A stretch of 9,048 bases of DNA from Mollicutes bacterium (GCA_003552275.1 PUKL01000023.1:1-9048), one strand, 5' to 3'; numbered from the stretch's first letter, positions 1-7,008 are shown. Notes: generated from the sequence alone by a model not told the origin. Program-made: numbers and translations.

Positions 1-666
1 ATGACGATGCTCGGACTCCGGACCTCGCTCTTCATCGGTGTCGCCGTCTCCATCGTCAACATCGCCATCGGTATCTTCTATGGCGCCATCGAAGGCTACT
101 ACGGCGGTAAGGTCGACCTGCTCATGGAACGTTTCGCCGAAGTTGTCGGTCGGATTCCCTGGCTGGTCACCCTCAGTATCGTCGTCGCCTTGCTCGGTCC
201 GGGGGTGTGGACACTGTTCCTCTTGCTGATCTTCAGCGGATGGGTCGGTATATCCGGTATCACCCGGACGCAGTTCTATCGATTCAAGAACCGTGAGTAT
301 GTCCTCGCGAGCCGCTCCATGGGCGCGAAGGACTCCCGACTCATCTTCCGTCATATCCTGCCCAACGCCATCGGCACCATCATCACGATGAGCATCCTCT
401 CCATCCCGCTCGTCATCTTCACCGAATCGACCATTTCCTATCTCGGTTTCGGTATCGGACACGGAACGGACTTCCATATTCTCGGTGTCCGCTTCTCCGG
501 CGTCTCAATCGGTGTCCTGCTGGCCGACGGCCGAGCCCACATGTACGCACAACCCTATCTGACCGTGGCCCCTGCCCTTATCATATCCATCCTGATGATC
601 ACCTTCAACATGTTCGGTAATGCGCTCAGGGACGCCTTCAATCCTTCTCTGAGAGGTGTTGAATAA
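1..666 (+). CDS. oppC: Oligopeptide ABC transporter permease OppC, 5' partial
   Basis: This is one of the two inner-membrane permease subunits of a peptide importer; it forms the translocation path with OppB and couples to OppD/OppF. The frame is open from base 1. The 221 visible residues begin within the first conserved permease segment (LRTSLFIGV), whereas OppC proteins are usually about 300 residues, so roughly 80 N-terminal residues lie upstream and the ATG at base 1 is probably internal. The ATPase-contacting EAA loop is clear at residues 99-121 (EYVLASRSMGA, then HILPNAI). Hydrophobic segments lie near 10-28, 53-86, 124-148 and 185-205. The C-terminal NALRDAFNPSLRG is typical of the family. 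The stop TAA shares one base with the oppD start, which indicates translational coupling. Family assignment is secure; the exact peptide specificity cannot be read. Confidence 0.93.
   Translation: MTMLGLRTSLFIGVAVSIVNIAIGIFYGAIEGYYGGKVDLLMERFAEVVGRIPWLVTLSIVVALLGPGVWTLFLLLIFSGWVGISGITRTQFYRFKNREYVLASRSMGAKDSRLIFRHILPNAIGTIITMSILSIPLVIFTESTISYLGFGIGHGTDFHILGVRFSGVSIGVLLADGRAHMYAQPYLTVAPALIISILMITFNMFGNALRDAFNPSLRGVE
651..658 (+). promoter_or_regulatory. Ribosome binding site of oppD
   Basis: GAGAGGTG inside the last codons of oppC lies 7 bases before the ATG at 666. It supports that start, which overlaps the oppC stop as TAATG, an arrangement typical of coupled translation and fixed subunit ratio. 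Confidence 0.75.
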
Positions 667-2348
667 TGGCTGAGAAGAAAAAACTGGCAGTAGAAGATCT
701 GACAATCTCCTTTTGGACGAACCAGGGCATGGTCCGGGCTGTCCGCGGTGTGAGTTTCGACCTTTTCGAAGGGGAAACCCTCGCCATCGTCGGTGAATCC
801 GGCTCGGGGAAAAGTGTGACCAGCCGCGCCATCATGGGCATCCTCGCCGGGAACGCCGTCATCGACAAGGGACACATCTACTATGAAGGACAAGACCTGA
901 CGAAGATTCCTGAAGATGAATTCCACCGCATCCGCGGCGACAAGATCGGCATGATCTTCCAAGACCCGATGTCGAGTCTCAACCCCATCATGCGCATCGG
1001 CAAGCAGATCACCGAAGGCATGATCATCAACGGCAAGCGCTTGAAACAACGCTACAAGCGCCTCGTTCATCAAGCCAAGCATGACATCTGGGAGACCAAA
1101 CGCCAACGCAAATTGCTCGTCGCCGAATTGCAGACCAAGAAGCGCGAACTGAAGAAGGCGGGCAAAACGGAGGAACTCGCGGACTACAAAGCGGAACACA
1201 AGCGCAAGATGGAAGAGAACGACAAAAAGTTGCAAGCCGCCAAAGTCCAGTTCCGCAAAGACAAGAAAGAAGCGAAACAGACTGTCAAAAAGGAATGGAA
1301 CGAGAAAAAGAAGGAGACGAAAGAGGAACTCGCCCGTCTCCGTGAAGAGCTGAAAAAACACAGCCGTTCCGACCAATCCTACAAGAACGACCGTAAATAC
1401 ATCGAACTGAAAGAAGACATCGAGAAACGACGCAAAGAAATCAATGAGCTCCAGAAGAAACGTCGCACCACCGCCCAGAGCAAGATTCGCATCGAGCTCC
1501 GGAATGAAATCGATCATCTCAAGGAAGAACTCAAAAAGCCCGTTGAAGAACTCAAGGCGATCCGTCGGGCCGGTGGCGTCAAACGGAAAGAGCTCAAGAG
1601 AAAGATTTCCGAGACCAAAGAGAACAAACGTCGTTTCAAGAAGGTCACGCGGAGAGAGGCACGTCAACGGGCCATCCAGGTCATGCGCGAAGTCGGTATC
1701 CCCCAACCGGAAAAAAGGCTCCGTCAATATCCCTTCCAGTTCTCGGGCGGCATGCGTCAGCGCATCGTCATCGCCATCGCGCTCACCGCGAGTCCCGACA
1801 TCCTGATCTGTGACGAACCGACGACCGCCCTCGACGTGACCATCCAGTCGCAGATTCTCGAACTCATCAAGAATCTCAAAGAAGAACGCAGCCTATCCGT
1901 CATCTTCATCACGCACGACCTCGGTGTCGTCGCCAACATGGCCGACCGCATCGCCGTCATGTATGCCGGAAAGATCGTCGAGATCGGCACGGCGGACGAA
2001 ATCTTCTATGACCCCCGGCATCCCTACACATGGGCTCTCCTTTCTTCGATGCCCGACCTCGAGAGCACCGAGCGGCTCGTGGCCATCCCCGGCACGCCGC
2101 CGAACATGCTCTTCCCGCCCAAAGGGGACGCCTTCGCCGAACGGAACCAATACGCCATGAAGATCGATTTCGACGAGGAACCCCCGTTCTTCAAGGTGAG
2201 CGACACCCATTATGCGAAGACATGGCTATTGCACAAGGACGCCCCCGAAGTCGAAATGCCGGAGATTCTCAGACACCGGATCGAAAAGATGATGAAGTTG
2301 CACGAAGAAGCGAGAGAGGTGAGGAAAGATGCAAGCGGAAGCCGCTGA
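666..2348 (+). CDS. oppD: Oligopeptide transporter ATPase OppD with a large coiled-coil-like insertion
   Basis: This is the cytoplasmic ATPase that, paired with OppF, drives peptide import. All ABC motifs are intact: Walker A GESGSGKS at residues 43-50, Q-loop Q99 in IFQDP, signature FSGGMRQR at 359-366, Walker B ILICDEP with catalytic E384 at 379-385, D-loop TALD, and H-loop H417. The oligopeptide-transporter C-terminal extension follows (HPYT 452-455, PGTPPN 475-480). At 560 residues it is about 200 longer than usual; the excess is a lysine/glutamate/arginine-rich helical stretch at about 124-330, between Q-loop and signature. The Fe-S cysteines found in many DppD/OppD C-termini are absent (D488, N493, D501 and the 518-519 site), and the GDAFAERN wording resembles streptococcal AmiE as I remember it. 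The last 20 bases overlap oppF in another frame. The catalytic residues predict an active enzyme. Confidence 0.96.
   Translation: MAEKKKLAVEDLTISFWTNQGMVRAVRGVSFDLFEGETLAIVGESGSGKSVTSRAIMGILAGNAVIDKGHIYYEGQDLTKIPEDEFHRIRGDKIGMIFQDPMSSLNPIMRIGKQITEGMIINGKRLKQRYKRLVHQAKHDIWETKRQRKLLVAELQTKKRELKKAGKTEELADYKAEHKRKMEENDKKLQAAKVQFRKDKKEAKQTVKKEWNEKKKETKEELARLREELKKHSRSDQSYKNDRKYIELKEDIEKRRKEINELQKKRRTTAQSKIRIELRNEIDHLKEELKKPVEELKAIRRAGGVKRKELKRKISETKENKRRFKKVTRREARQRAIQVMREVGIPQPEKRLRQYPFQFSGGMRQRIVIAIALTASPDILICDEPTTALDVTIQSQILELIKNLKEERSLSVIFITHDLGVVANMADRIAVMYAGKIVEIGTADEIFYDPRHPYTWALLSSMPDLESTERLVAIPGTPPNMLFPPKGDAFAERNQYAMKIDFDEEPPFFKVSDTHYAKTWLLHKDAPEVEMPEILRHRIEKMMKLHEEAREVRKDASGSR
1035..1655 (+). 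other. Coiled-coil-like insertion encoded within oppD
   Basis: Residues about 124-330 of OppD are almost wholly charged and helix-forming (Lys, Glu, Arg, with periodic Leu/Ile). There are very few helix breakers: G166, P292, G303-G304, and a polar break at about 231-242 (KHSRSDQSYKN). This suggests several long helices that fold back, since both ends must return to the ATPase core. Normal family sequence resumes at EARQRAIQVMREVGIP, which directly precedes the signature region. The helix layout is inferred from composition, not computed. Confidence 0.85.
2315..2324 (+). promoter_or_regulatory. Ribosome binding site of oppF inside oppD
   Basis: AGAGGTGAGG ends 4 bases before the ATG at 2329 and offers two overlapping Shine-Dalgarno registers (AGAGGTG and GTGAGG). 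It lies within the oppD coding sequence and supports the oppF start that overlaps the oppD 3' end by 20 bases. Confidence 0.72.
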
Positions 2349-3501
2349 ACAACCGATTGTCAGTGTTCGCAATCTCAAAACCCACTTCAAGAGCGGTGTC
2401 GGTAAAAACAAGCTGATCGTCCGCGCTGTCGACGATGTCAGTTTCGACATCCAAAAAGGCGAGGTTTTCGGCCTCGTCGGTGAATCAGGCTGTGGTAAGA
2501 CCACGACCGGACGGACGATCATCAAACTCTATGAACCCACCGACGGCGAGATCTATTTCAAAGGTGAAAGGATCGGCGCCGGCCTCGAAGGTGTCAAGAG
2601 GGAGATCAAGCGGACCAGAAAACGCTACTCCCGCGAAATCTCCTCCCTCAACAAAGAATTGAAAGAAGAAATCGGTAACGCCTCCGAAGGTCGAAAAGAG
2701 ACCCTACGCAAGGAATATCGGGAAAAAATCGAATCCTTGCGGAAAGAGCGTGCCGCCAAGATCGACGAGTTGAAGAAGGAGAAAGAGAAGCGGAAGGACG
2801 ACAACACCGACGAAAAGAAAGAGCTCATGAAGAAGATGCAGATGATCTTCCAAGACCCGATCGCCTCTCTCAATCCTCGGATGACCGTCAAAGAGATCAT
2901 CGCCGAAGGTCTGCGCATCACCGGTGAAAAGAAGGACAAGGTCATCACCAAGAAGGTGCATGCCGTCCTCGAGACCGTCGGACTTCTGCCCGAACACGCC
3001 AACCGTTATCCCCATGAATTCTCCGGCGGCCAACGGCAACGGATCGGTGTCGCAAGAGCCCTCGTCATCAACCCCGAGTTCATCATCGCCGACGAGCCCA
3101 TCAGCGCTCTTGATGTCTCCATCCAGGCGCAGGTCATCACCCTCTTGAACGACCTTCGTGAACAACTCGGTCTCACCATTCTCTTCATCGCCCATGACCT
3201 CTCGGTCATCAAGTACTTCAGCGACCGCATCGGCGTGATGTATTACGGAAAACTCGTCGAGCTCGCCGACAAGACCGAATTGTTCAAGAACCCGCTGCAT
3301 CCCTACACTCGTTCCCTTCTCTCCGCGGTGCCACAACCGGACCCCCGGTTTGAAAGGACGCGTCAACGCATCGAATATCGGCCCGCGGAAGAACACGATT
3401 ACACCGAAGACAAGCCCGATCTCCACGAGATCAAAGAAGGACATTATGTCCATGCCAACCAGAAAGAACTCGAAGAATACAAGAAGCTCCTGAAGGACTG
3501 A
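2329..3501 (+). CDS. oppF: Oligopeptide transporter ATPase OppF with a helical insertion
   Basis: This is the partner ATPase of OppD in the peptide importer. Motifs in order are Walker A GESGCGKTT (51-59), Q-loop Q175 in IFQDP, signature FSGGQRQR (231-238), Walker B FIIADEP with catalytic E256 (251-257), D-loop SALD, H-loop H289 and the C-terminal HPYT (324-327). The tail (HDYTEDKP, IKEGHYVHAN) resembles the AmiF/OppF type of Bacilli. The protein is 390 residues, longer than the usual 310-330, because a charged helical stretch at about 84-164 replaces the short linker before the Q-loop. The insert site differs from that in OppD. The start overlaps oppD by 20 bases and has its own ribosome binding site. 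Both nucleotide sites of the OppD/OppF pair look catalytically complete. Confidence 0.96.
   Translation: MQAEAAEQPIVSVRNLKTHFKSGVGKNKLIVRAVDDVSFDIQKGEVFGLVGESGCGKTTTGRTIIKLYEPTDGEIYFKGERIGAGLEGVKREIKRTRKRYSREISSLNKELKEEIGNASEGRKETLRKEYREKIESLRKERAAKIDELKKEKEKRKDDNTDEKKELMKKMQMIFQDPIASLNPRMTVKEIIAEGLRITGEKKDKVITKKVHAVLETVGLLPEHANRYPHEFSGGQRQRIGVARALVINPEFIIADEPISALDVSIQAQVITLLNDLREQLGLTILFIAHDLSVIKYFSDRIGVMYYGKLVELADKTELFKNPLHPYTRSLLSAVPQPDPRFERTRQRIEYRPAEEHDYTEDKPDLHEIKEGHYVHANQKELEEYKKLLKD
2578..2820 (+). other. Helical-hairpin-like insertion encoded within oppF
   Basis: Residues about 84-164 of OppF are dominated by Lys, Arg and Glu. A single break with two glycines at about 116-121 (GNASEG) lies between two helix-like arms (about 87-115 and 122-157). 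This reads as an antiparallel helical hairpin placed between Walker A and the Q-loop. In ordinary OppF this position holds about 15 residues, so the net gain is roughly 65. The hairpin is inferred from composition and break position. Confidence 0.78.
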
Positions 3502-3506
3502 TCGGG

Positions 3507-3911
3507 ATGAAAGGATTCCTCGGCACGATAGTTGTCGGTATCGGGACGGTGCTGTTACTGTTCATGGTGTTCTATGGTCGCGATTTCAGCGACATTTGGA
3601 ATGTTTCCAACCGCTTTGCCATGGACAACCTCTCGAACTCGCTCTTCCTTGTGGGACTCGTCGCCTTCTGTATGAGCCTGGCCATGCTCACGAACGCCAC
3701 GGACATCTTCTTGGCCTTCGGCTACACGTTCAGAGCCCTCATCGCCCGGCGGCGCAGAAGCGGCAGCTACATGGAATATTATGACTACCTCAAGGAGAAA
3801 CGCAGCAACCAACGTGACCGAAGCGGACCCATCGCCCTGACAGCTTTCTTCATGAGCATCGCCATGATCTCGCTATCACTCTACATCGCCTATAACGTGA
3901 TTCCCACCTGA
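3507..3911 (+). CDS. Small three-helix membrane protein, DUF3899-like
   Basis: The 134-residue product has hydrophobic segments at about 4-23, 45-66 and 109-131. A positively charged stretch between the second and third (RRRR at 81-84, then a Tyr-rich YMEYYDYLKEKR) is expected to be cytoplasmic, giving an N-in, C-out topology. The pattern of a hydrophobic NSLFLVGL segment, a D-I-F-L-A-F-G-Y stretch and a charged EYYDYLKEKR tail resembles the DUF3899 family as I remember it, a group of unknown function; this match is tentative. The gene starts 5 bases after the oppF stop with AAGGA at 3493-3497, 9 bases before its ATG, and is followed at once by a terminator. It is therefore very likely the last gene of the opp operon. 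No catalytic motif is visible and no function is assigned. Confidence 0.82.
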   Translation: MKGFLGTIVVGIGTVLLLFMVFYGRDFSDIWNVSNRFAMDNLSNSLFLVGLVAFCMSLAMLTNATDIFLAFGYTFRALIARRRRSGSYMEYYDYLKEKRSNQRDRSGPIALTAFFMSIAMISLSLYIAYNVIPT

Positions 3912-3927
3912 ACCCCGGGAAACAAGC

Positions 3928-3960
3928 GACGGCCCGTCCAACCGGGCCGTCTTTTCTCTT
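3928..3960 (+). terminator. Rho-independent terminator of the opp operon
   Basis: A perfect 9-base-pair stem, GACGGCCCG pairing with CGGGCCGTC, closes a 6-base loop (3937-3942) and is followed by TTTTCTCTT. It begins 16 bases after the stop codon of the small membrane protein gene. The stem is GC-rich; the T tract is interrupted by C. Confidence 0.9.
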
Positions 3961-3979
3961 CCGACCATTCTTACACCCC

Positions 3980-3986
3980 AAGGAGG
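3980..3986 (+). promoter_or_regulatory. Ribosome binding site of the PHP lipoprotein gene
   Basis: AAGGAGG, a full Shine-Dalgarno match, lies 5 bases before the ATG at 3992. It fixes that start, which in turn gives a proper lipoprotein signal peptide. Confidence 0.85.
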
Positions 3987-3991
3987 CTCCC

Positions 3992-5134
3992 ATGGACAAA
4001 AAGACATTCACCGCGCTCAGTGGCATGTTGTTGCTTTTCAGTGCTGTTCTCTTTGTCCTGGTCGGCTGCAGCCGGACGGACACGGTTCTCGTCTTCGACC
4101 CCTATGCCGATGTCGACTGGGAAGAAGTCCATCATGTGAAAGGCAATCTGCACACGCACACCTCCCGTTCACCTTGCGCCGTAGGAAAGCCACATGAGAT
4201 CGTCGATCTCTATCACGGACTCGACTACGGCATCCTCGCGCTCACCGACCATGACCTGCTCACCTATCCCTGGGACTTTTCGAGATTTTCTGATTCTTTC
4301 GAGGACCGCGACCCGGACGAACTCGGTATGCTCGCCATAGCGGGCAACGAACTCACCGGGCCGAGGGTTTTTGATCTGCACGACATGGTCGCACTCTTTA
4401 CCGGCCTCGACGGTGGGGATTATGAGATGGATTTCGACATCTGGATGGAGACGGTGCATGAAGAAGAAGGGTCGCTCACGTTCTTCGCCCATCCGGGACG
4501 GTATTGGACCTATTATTTCACCTATGAAGAAGGAGAGGAGTTCTCGCCCGAATGGTTCATCTCCTATTTCGAGGAGTATCCTCTGGAAACCCTCGTCGGA
4601 ATCGAGGTCTTGAACCGGCGGAACCGTTATCCCCATGACCGCGCTCTCTGGGACCGCATTCTCATGGACATGATGCCCGCAAGACCCGTCTATGGTTTCG
4701 CGAACGACGATTTCCACGGTGATTCGTTGGAGGACTACATCGGTCATTCGTTCGGGTATTATCTCATGAAAGACCCTCTTGACGAGACGGAATTCCGGAA
4801 TGTCCTCCTCGAAGGTGCCTTCTACATCTCTTATACCCGGACGACGGGGGACAAGGCCCCGCACATCCAAGAGATCGTCGTCGACACGGAGGAACGTTTC
4901 ATCGAGATCAAGGGTGAGCATTATGATGAGATCCACTGGTTCTCTGGTGTCAGCGAGGACAATCTGTCGAAGAAGGTCGCAACCGGTGAGAGATTCGATT
5001 ATGGTCGTTTCGAAGGGAACTATGTCCGGGCGAAACTCATCTTCGAAGGTGACGACGAGCACGACGTCTCCTGGACGCTCACCCAGCCCTTCGGTTTCCG
5101 CGACCGCAGCGAACTGAACGAAGAATCCGACTGA
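3992..5134 (+). CDS. Predicted surface lipoprotein with PHP-type metallophosphoesterase domain
   Basis: The N-terminus is a lipoprotein signal: KK at 3-4, a hydrophobic core at about 8-24, and the lipobox LVGC with C26 as the lipidated residue. The mature protein is therefore expected outside the cell, tethered to the membrane. The domain from about 48 to 285 carries a PHP-like ligand set in order: HTH (H54, H56), TDHD (D86, H87), E120 in GNEL, H130, H167 in FFAHPG, and D240/H242 in NDDFHG. PHP enzymes are multimetal phosphoesterases, and this order resembles the YciV/RNase AM and CehA-like groups. A beta-rich C-terminal part at about 288-370 is of a kind often seen after such domains. The substrate is unknown; the phosphodiesterase encoded 34 bases downstream suggests phosphodiester or phosphomonoester turnover at the surface. 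The fold is confident, the exact reaction is not. Confidence 0.88.
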   Translation: MDKKTFTALSGMLLLFSAVLFVLVGCSRTDTVLVFDPYADVDWEEVHHVKGNLHTHTSRSPCAVGKPHEIVDLYHGLDYGILALTDHDLLTYPWDFSRFSDSFEDRDPDELGMLAIAGNELTGPRVFDLHDMVALFTGLDGGDYEMDFDIWMETVHEEEGSLTFFAHPGRYWTYYFTYEEGEEFSPEWFISYFEEYPLETLVGIEVLNRRNRYPHDRALWDRILMDMMPARPVYGFANDDFHGDSLEDYIGHSFGYYLMKDPLDETEFRNVLLEGAFYISYTRTTGDKAPHIQEIVVDTEERFIEIKGEHYDEIHWFSGVSEDNLSKKVATGERFDYGRFEGNYVRAKLIFEGDDEHDVSWTLTQPFGFRDRSELNEESD

Positions 5135-5154
5135 ACATCATAAACAAAACGCAC

Positions 5155-5161
5155 AAGGAGG
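5155..5161 (+). promoter_or_regulatory. Ribosome binding site of the glycerophosphodiesterase gene
   Basis: AAGGAGG lies 7 bases before the ATG at 5169. The 34-base gap after the PHP gene holds no terminator, which supports co-transcription of the two genes. Confidence 0.8.
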
Positions 5162-5168
5162 AAGGCGG

Positions 5169-7001
5169 ATGTTCTTGAAATCCATGTGGCGAAGGGTTTT
5201 TTTCGCCTTCAGGAAAAACTACGTCACCCTCGTCCTTTTCGAAGTGTTCTACCGGGTGGTGGGGGTGTTCCTCGTCTTCCCCCTCGCCCGGTCTCTCTTC
5301 ATGCTCTCTTTGCGTTTGCAGGGGACGAGATACATCACGAACCGGATGCTTTTGGAGTACATCCAAAGCCCCTTCACCATCGGTCTCCTCGTCATCTTGG
5401 CTCTTTTAGCGGCTTGTTATATCGCGGTCGAACTCATCTTCTTGGGCGTCATCCTCGAACATTCTTCCCGTGAAGAGAGAATCGGTTTCTTCGACCTCTT
5501 GCGTAGCGGGGCGCGGAGAATCCCCCTCGCCTTGAAGCGACATCATGTCAAATTGGTCGCCGCGGCCGCGCTTTTCTTCTTTGCGGTCGAGATTCTCCAT
5601 GTTTCGCCCATGGCCGGCACCTTGGCCCTCCCCCCCTATCTCGCCGAACAGATCGCCGATATCTTCGTCTTGCGCCTTGTCATCGGTCTCATCTTCTTCG
5701 GTGTCGTCTGTCTCTTTCTCTTGATTGCTCATCATCTGGTCGCCCTCGTCCATCCCGAAGGCGCAACCGGTGAAAAAGGAAGCTCAGGCACACAAAGACG
5801 CCGAAGAAATCTCGTCAAGGCGACGGAGTTTTTGGTCTTGAACATCGCGCTCAATCTCGCCTTCTATGTTCTTTTCGCCCTCATCGTCCTTCTCGTCGCG
5901 TTTTTCGTCTATCTTTTCGTCGGTTCCGCGTTCATCATCGGCATCGTTCTCACGGCGATCCACGGGGTCTATCTCTTGTTGAGCCTTTTGGCCAGCATGG
6001 TCCTTCTACCATTGAACTACAGTCTCGTCGAGAGCTGGAGACAACGTTTCCATCACGATCAAGACGAGCTCGTCTACCGAGTGAAGACCACGCCCTCCGA
6101 AAGGCGCCCCCTGCGCCCGTGGGTGAAAACGGCCCTGCTTGTCGTCGGAGCCGCTTTCGTGGTCTGGAATTTCTTTGCGGTCGGCGAGGTCCTCGCCGAA
6201 GAGCGAAGCGCCGTCGACTATTTCAACCGCCCCCGGATCATCGCTCATCGGGGCGCTTCGAAGGATGCGCCCGAAAACACCCTGGCCGCTCTCGAAGAAG
6301 CGATCCGCCAGCGGGCGGACTATGTCGAGTACGACGTCCGGCTCACCAAGGACAATGAAGCCGTGCTCATGCACGATGCGACTCTCTCGCGCACGACGGA
6401 CGCCCCCGCGGGGACGCGCGTCTCCGACCTCACCCTCGCCGAGATCCGTACGCTCGATGCGGGCGGGTGGCACAGCGCGGCCTTCGCCGGGGAGCGGGTC
6501 CCCACCCTGGAAGAGGCCGTCCTCCTCGCCGCGGGACGGGTCGGGCAATTCATCGAGTTGAAGGTCTCGGATCCCCTTTTGGAGGCTGAAGTGCTACGGC
6601 TCGTGGCCGAGCACGAGCTTTATGACGAGGTCCGCATCATCTCTTTCGACGCCGACCAGCTGCGCAGGCTCAAGGCGGCGGACGAAAACATCGAGACCGT
6701 CTATCTCGTCAGTCTCTTCTTCGGAAGCATCAGGCCCATCGTGGAGGACGAGGCGATCGACCATGTCGCCTTCGCCATGCAGACCCTCGAGGACAATCCC
6801 CATTGGGTCGATCGCTTGAAGCGAGCCGGCAAGGAAGTCCATGTGTGGACGGTGAACGAAGAAGACAAAATGCGCGAGGCCGTCCGGCTCGAAGTCGACG
6901 GCATCATCACCGATTTGCCGTTGAAAGCGATGGAGATCGCCCATGAAAAGAACACCCCGACGTACTTCGCCGAGGTGCTCCGACTTCTTTTCGGACAATG
7001 A
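5169..7001 (+). CDS. Membrane-anchored glycerophosphodiester phosphodiesterase
   Basis: The 610-residue protein joins a multi-helix membrane module (about 1-340) to a GDPD catalytic domain (about 355-592). GDPD enzymes split glycerophosphodiesters into glycerol 3-phosphate and an alcohol. Visible motifs are HRG with H360, PEN with E369, ExD with E387 and D389, MHD with H402, ELK with E463, VWTVN at 559-563 and GIITDLP at 578-584. Thus both catalytic histidines and the metal-binding acids are present. Seven hydrophobic segments are seen near 18-46, 70-97, 126-146, 164-190, 220-250, 253-285 and 318-338. The strongly basic loops 98-125, 191-220 and 286-317 are predicted cytoplasmic, which places the catalytic domain outside. 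The architecture matches known Firmicutes proteins with an N-terminal glycerophosphodiesterase membrane domain. Likely substrates are lipid or teichoic-acid-derived diesters. It is the second gene after the PHP lipoprotein and ends in a terminator. Confidence 0.94.
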   Translation: MFLKSMWRRVFFAFRKNYVTLVLFEVFYRVVGVFLVFPLARSLFMLSLRLQGTRYITNRMLLEYIQSPFTIGLLVILALLAACYIAVELIFLGVILEHSSREERIGFFDLLRSGARRIPLALKRHHVKLVAAAALFFFAVEILHVSPMAGTLALPPYLAEQIADIFVLRLVIGLIFFGVVCLFLLIAHHLVALVHPEGATGEKGSSGTQRRRRNLVKATEFLVLNIALNLAFYVLFALIVLLVAFFVYLFVGSAFIIGIVLTAIHGVYLLLSLLASMVLLPLNYSLVESWRQRFHHDQDELVYRVKTTPSERRPLRPWVKTALLVVGAAFVVWNFFAVGEVLAEERSAVDYFNRPRIIAHRGASKDAPENTLAALEEAIRQRADYVEYDVRLTKDNEAVLMHDATLSRTTDAPAGTRVSDLTLAEIRTLDAGGWHSAAFAGERVPTLEEAVLLAAGRVGQFIELKVSDPLLEAEVLRLVAEHELYDEVRIISFDADQLRRLKAADENIETVYLVSLFFGSIRPIVEDEAIDHVAFAMQTLEDNPHWVDRLKRAGKEVHVWTVNEEDKMREAVRLEVDGIITDLPLKAMEIAHEKNTPTYFAEVLRLLFGQ

Positions 7002-7008
7002 GATGACC

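Noticed and set aside
1035..1655. The oppD insertion as a mobile element or in-frame gene fusion
   Set aside because: No terminal repeats or target duplications were seen at its borders, and the encoded sequence is low-complexity helix rather than a recognisable enzyme.
555..1727. Long open frame (390 codons) on the - strand opposite oppD
   Set aside because: It is antisense to the Lys/Glu-rich insertion, where AAG, GAA and GAG become CTT, TTC and CTC, giving an artificial Leu/Phe-rich product free of stops. The + strand has intact ABC motifs.
2704..3453. Open frame of 249 codons on the - strand opposite oppF
   Set aside because: It is a mirror of the conserved oppF coding sequence, has no family-like motif, and its length follows from codon bias.
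3891..3896. TATAAC as a -10 element for the PHP gene
   Set aside because: The matching -35 position (around 3868-3873) reads TCTCGC, a poor match, and the site lies before the terminator hairpin.
4169..5062. Open frame of 297 codons on the - strand opposite the PHP gene
   Set aside because: The + strand carries a signal peptide, metal-ligand motifs and a perfect ribosome binding site; the antisense product shows no recognisable domain.
6006..6548. Open frame on the - strand opposite the GDPD catalytic region
   Set aside because: It lies over the HRG, ExD and MHD motifs of the real + strand gene and has no support of its own.
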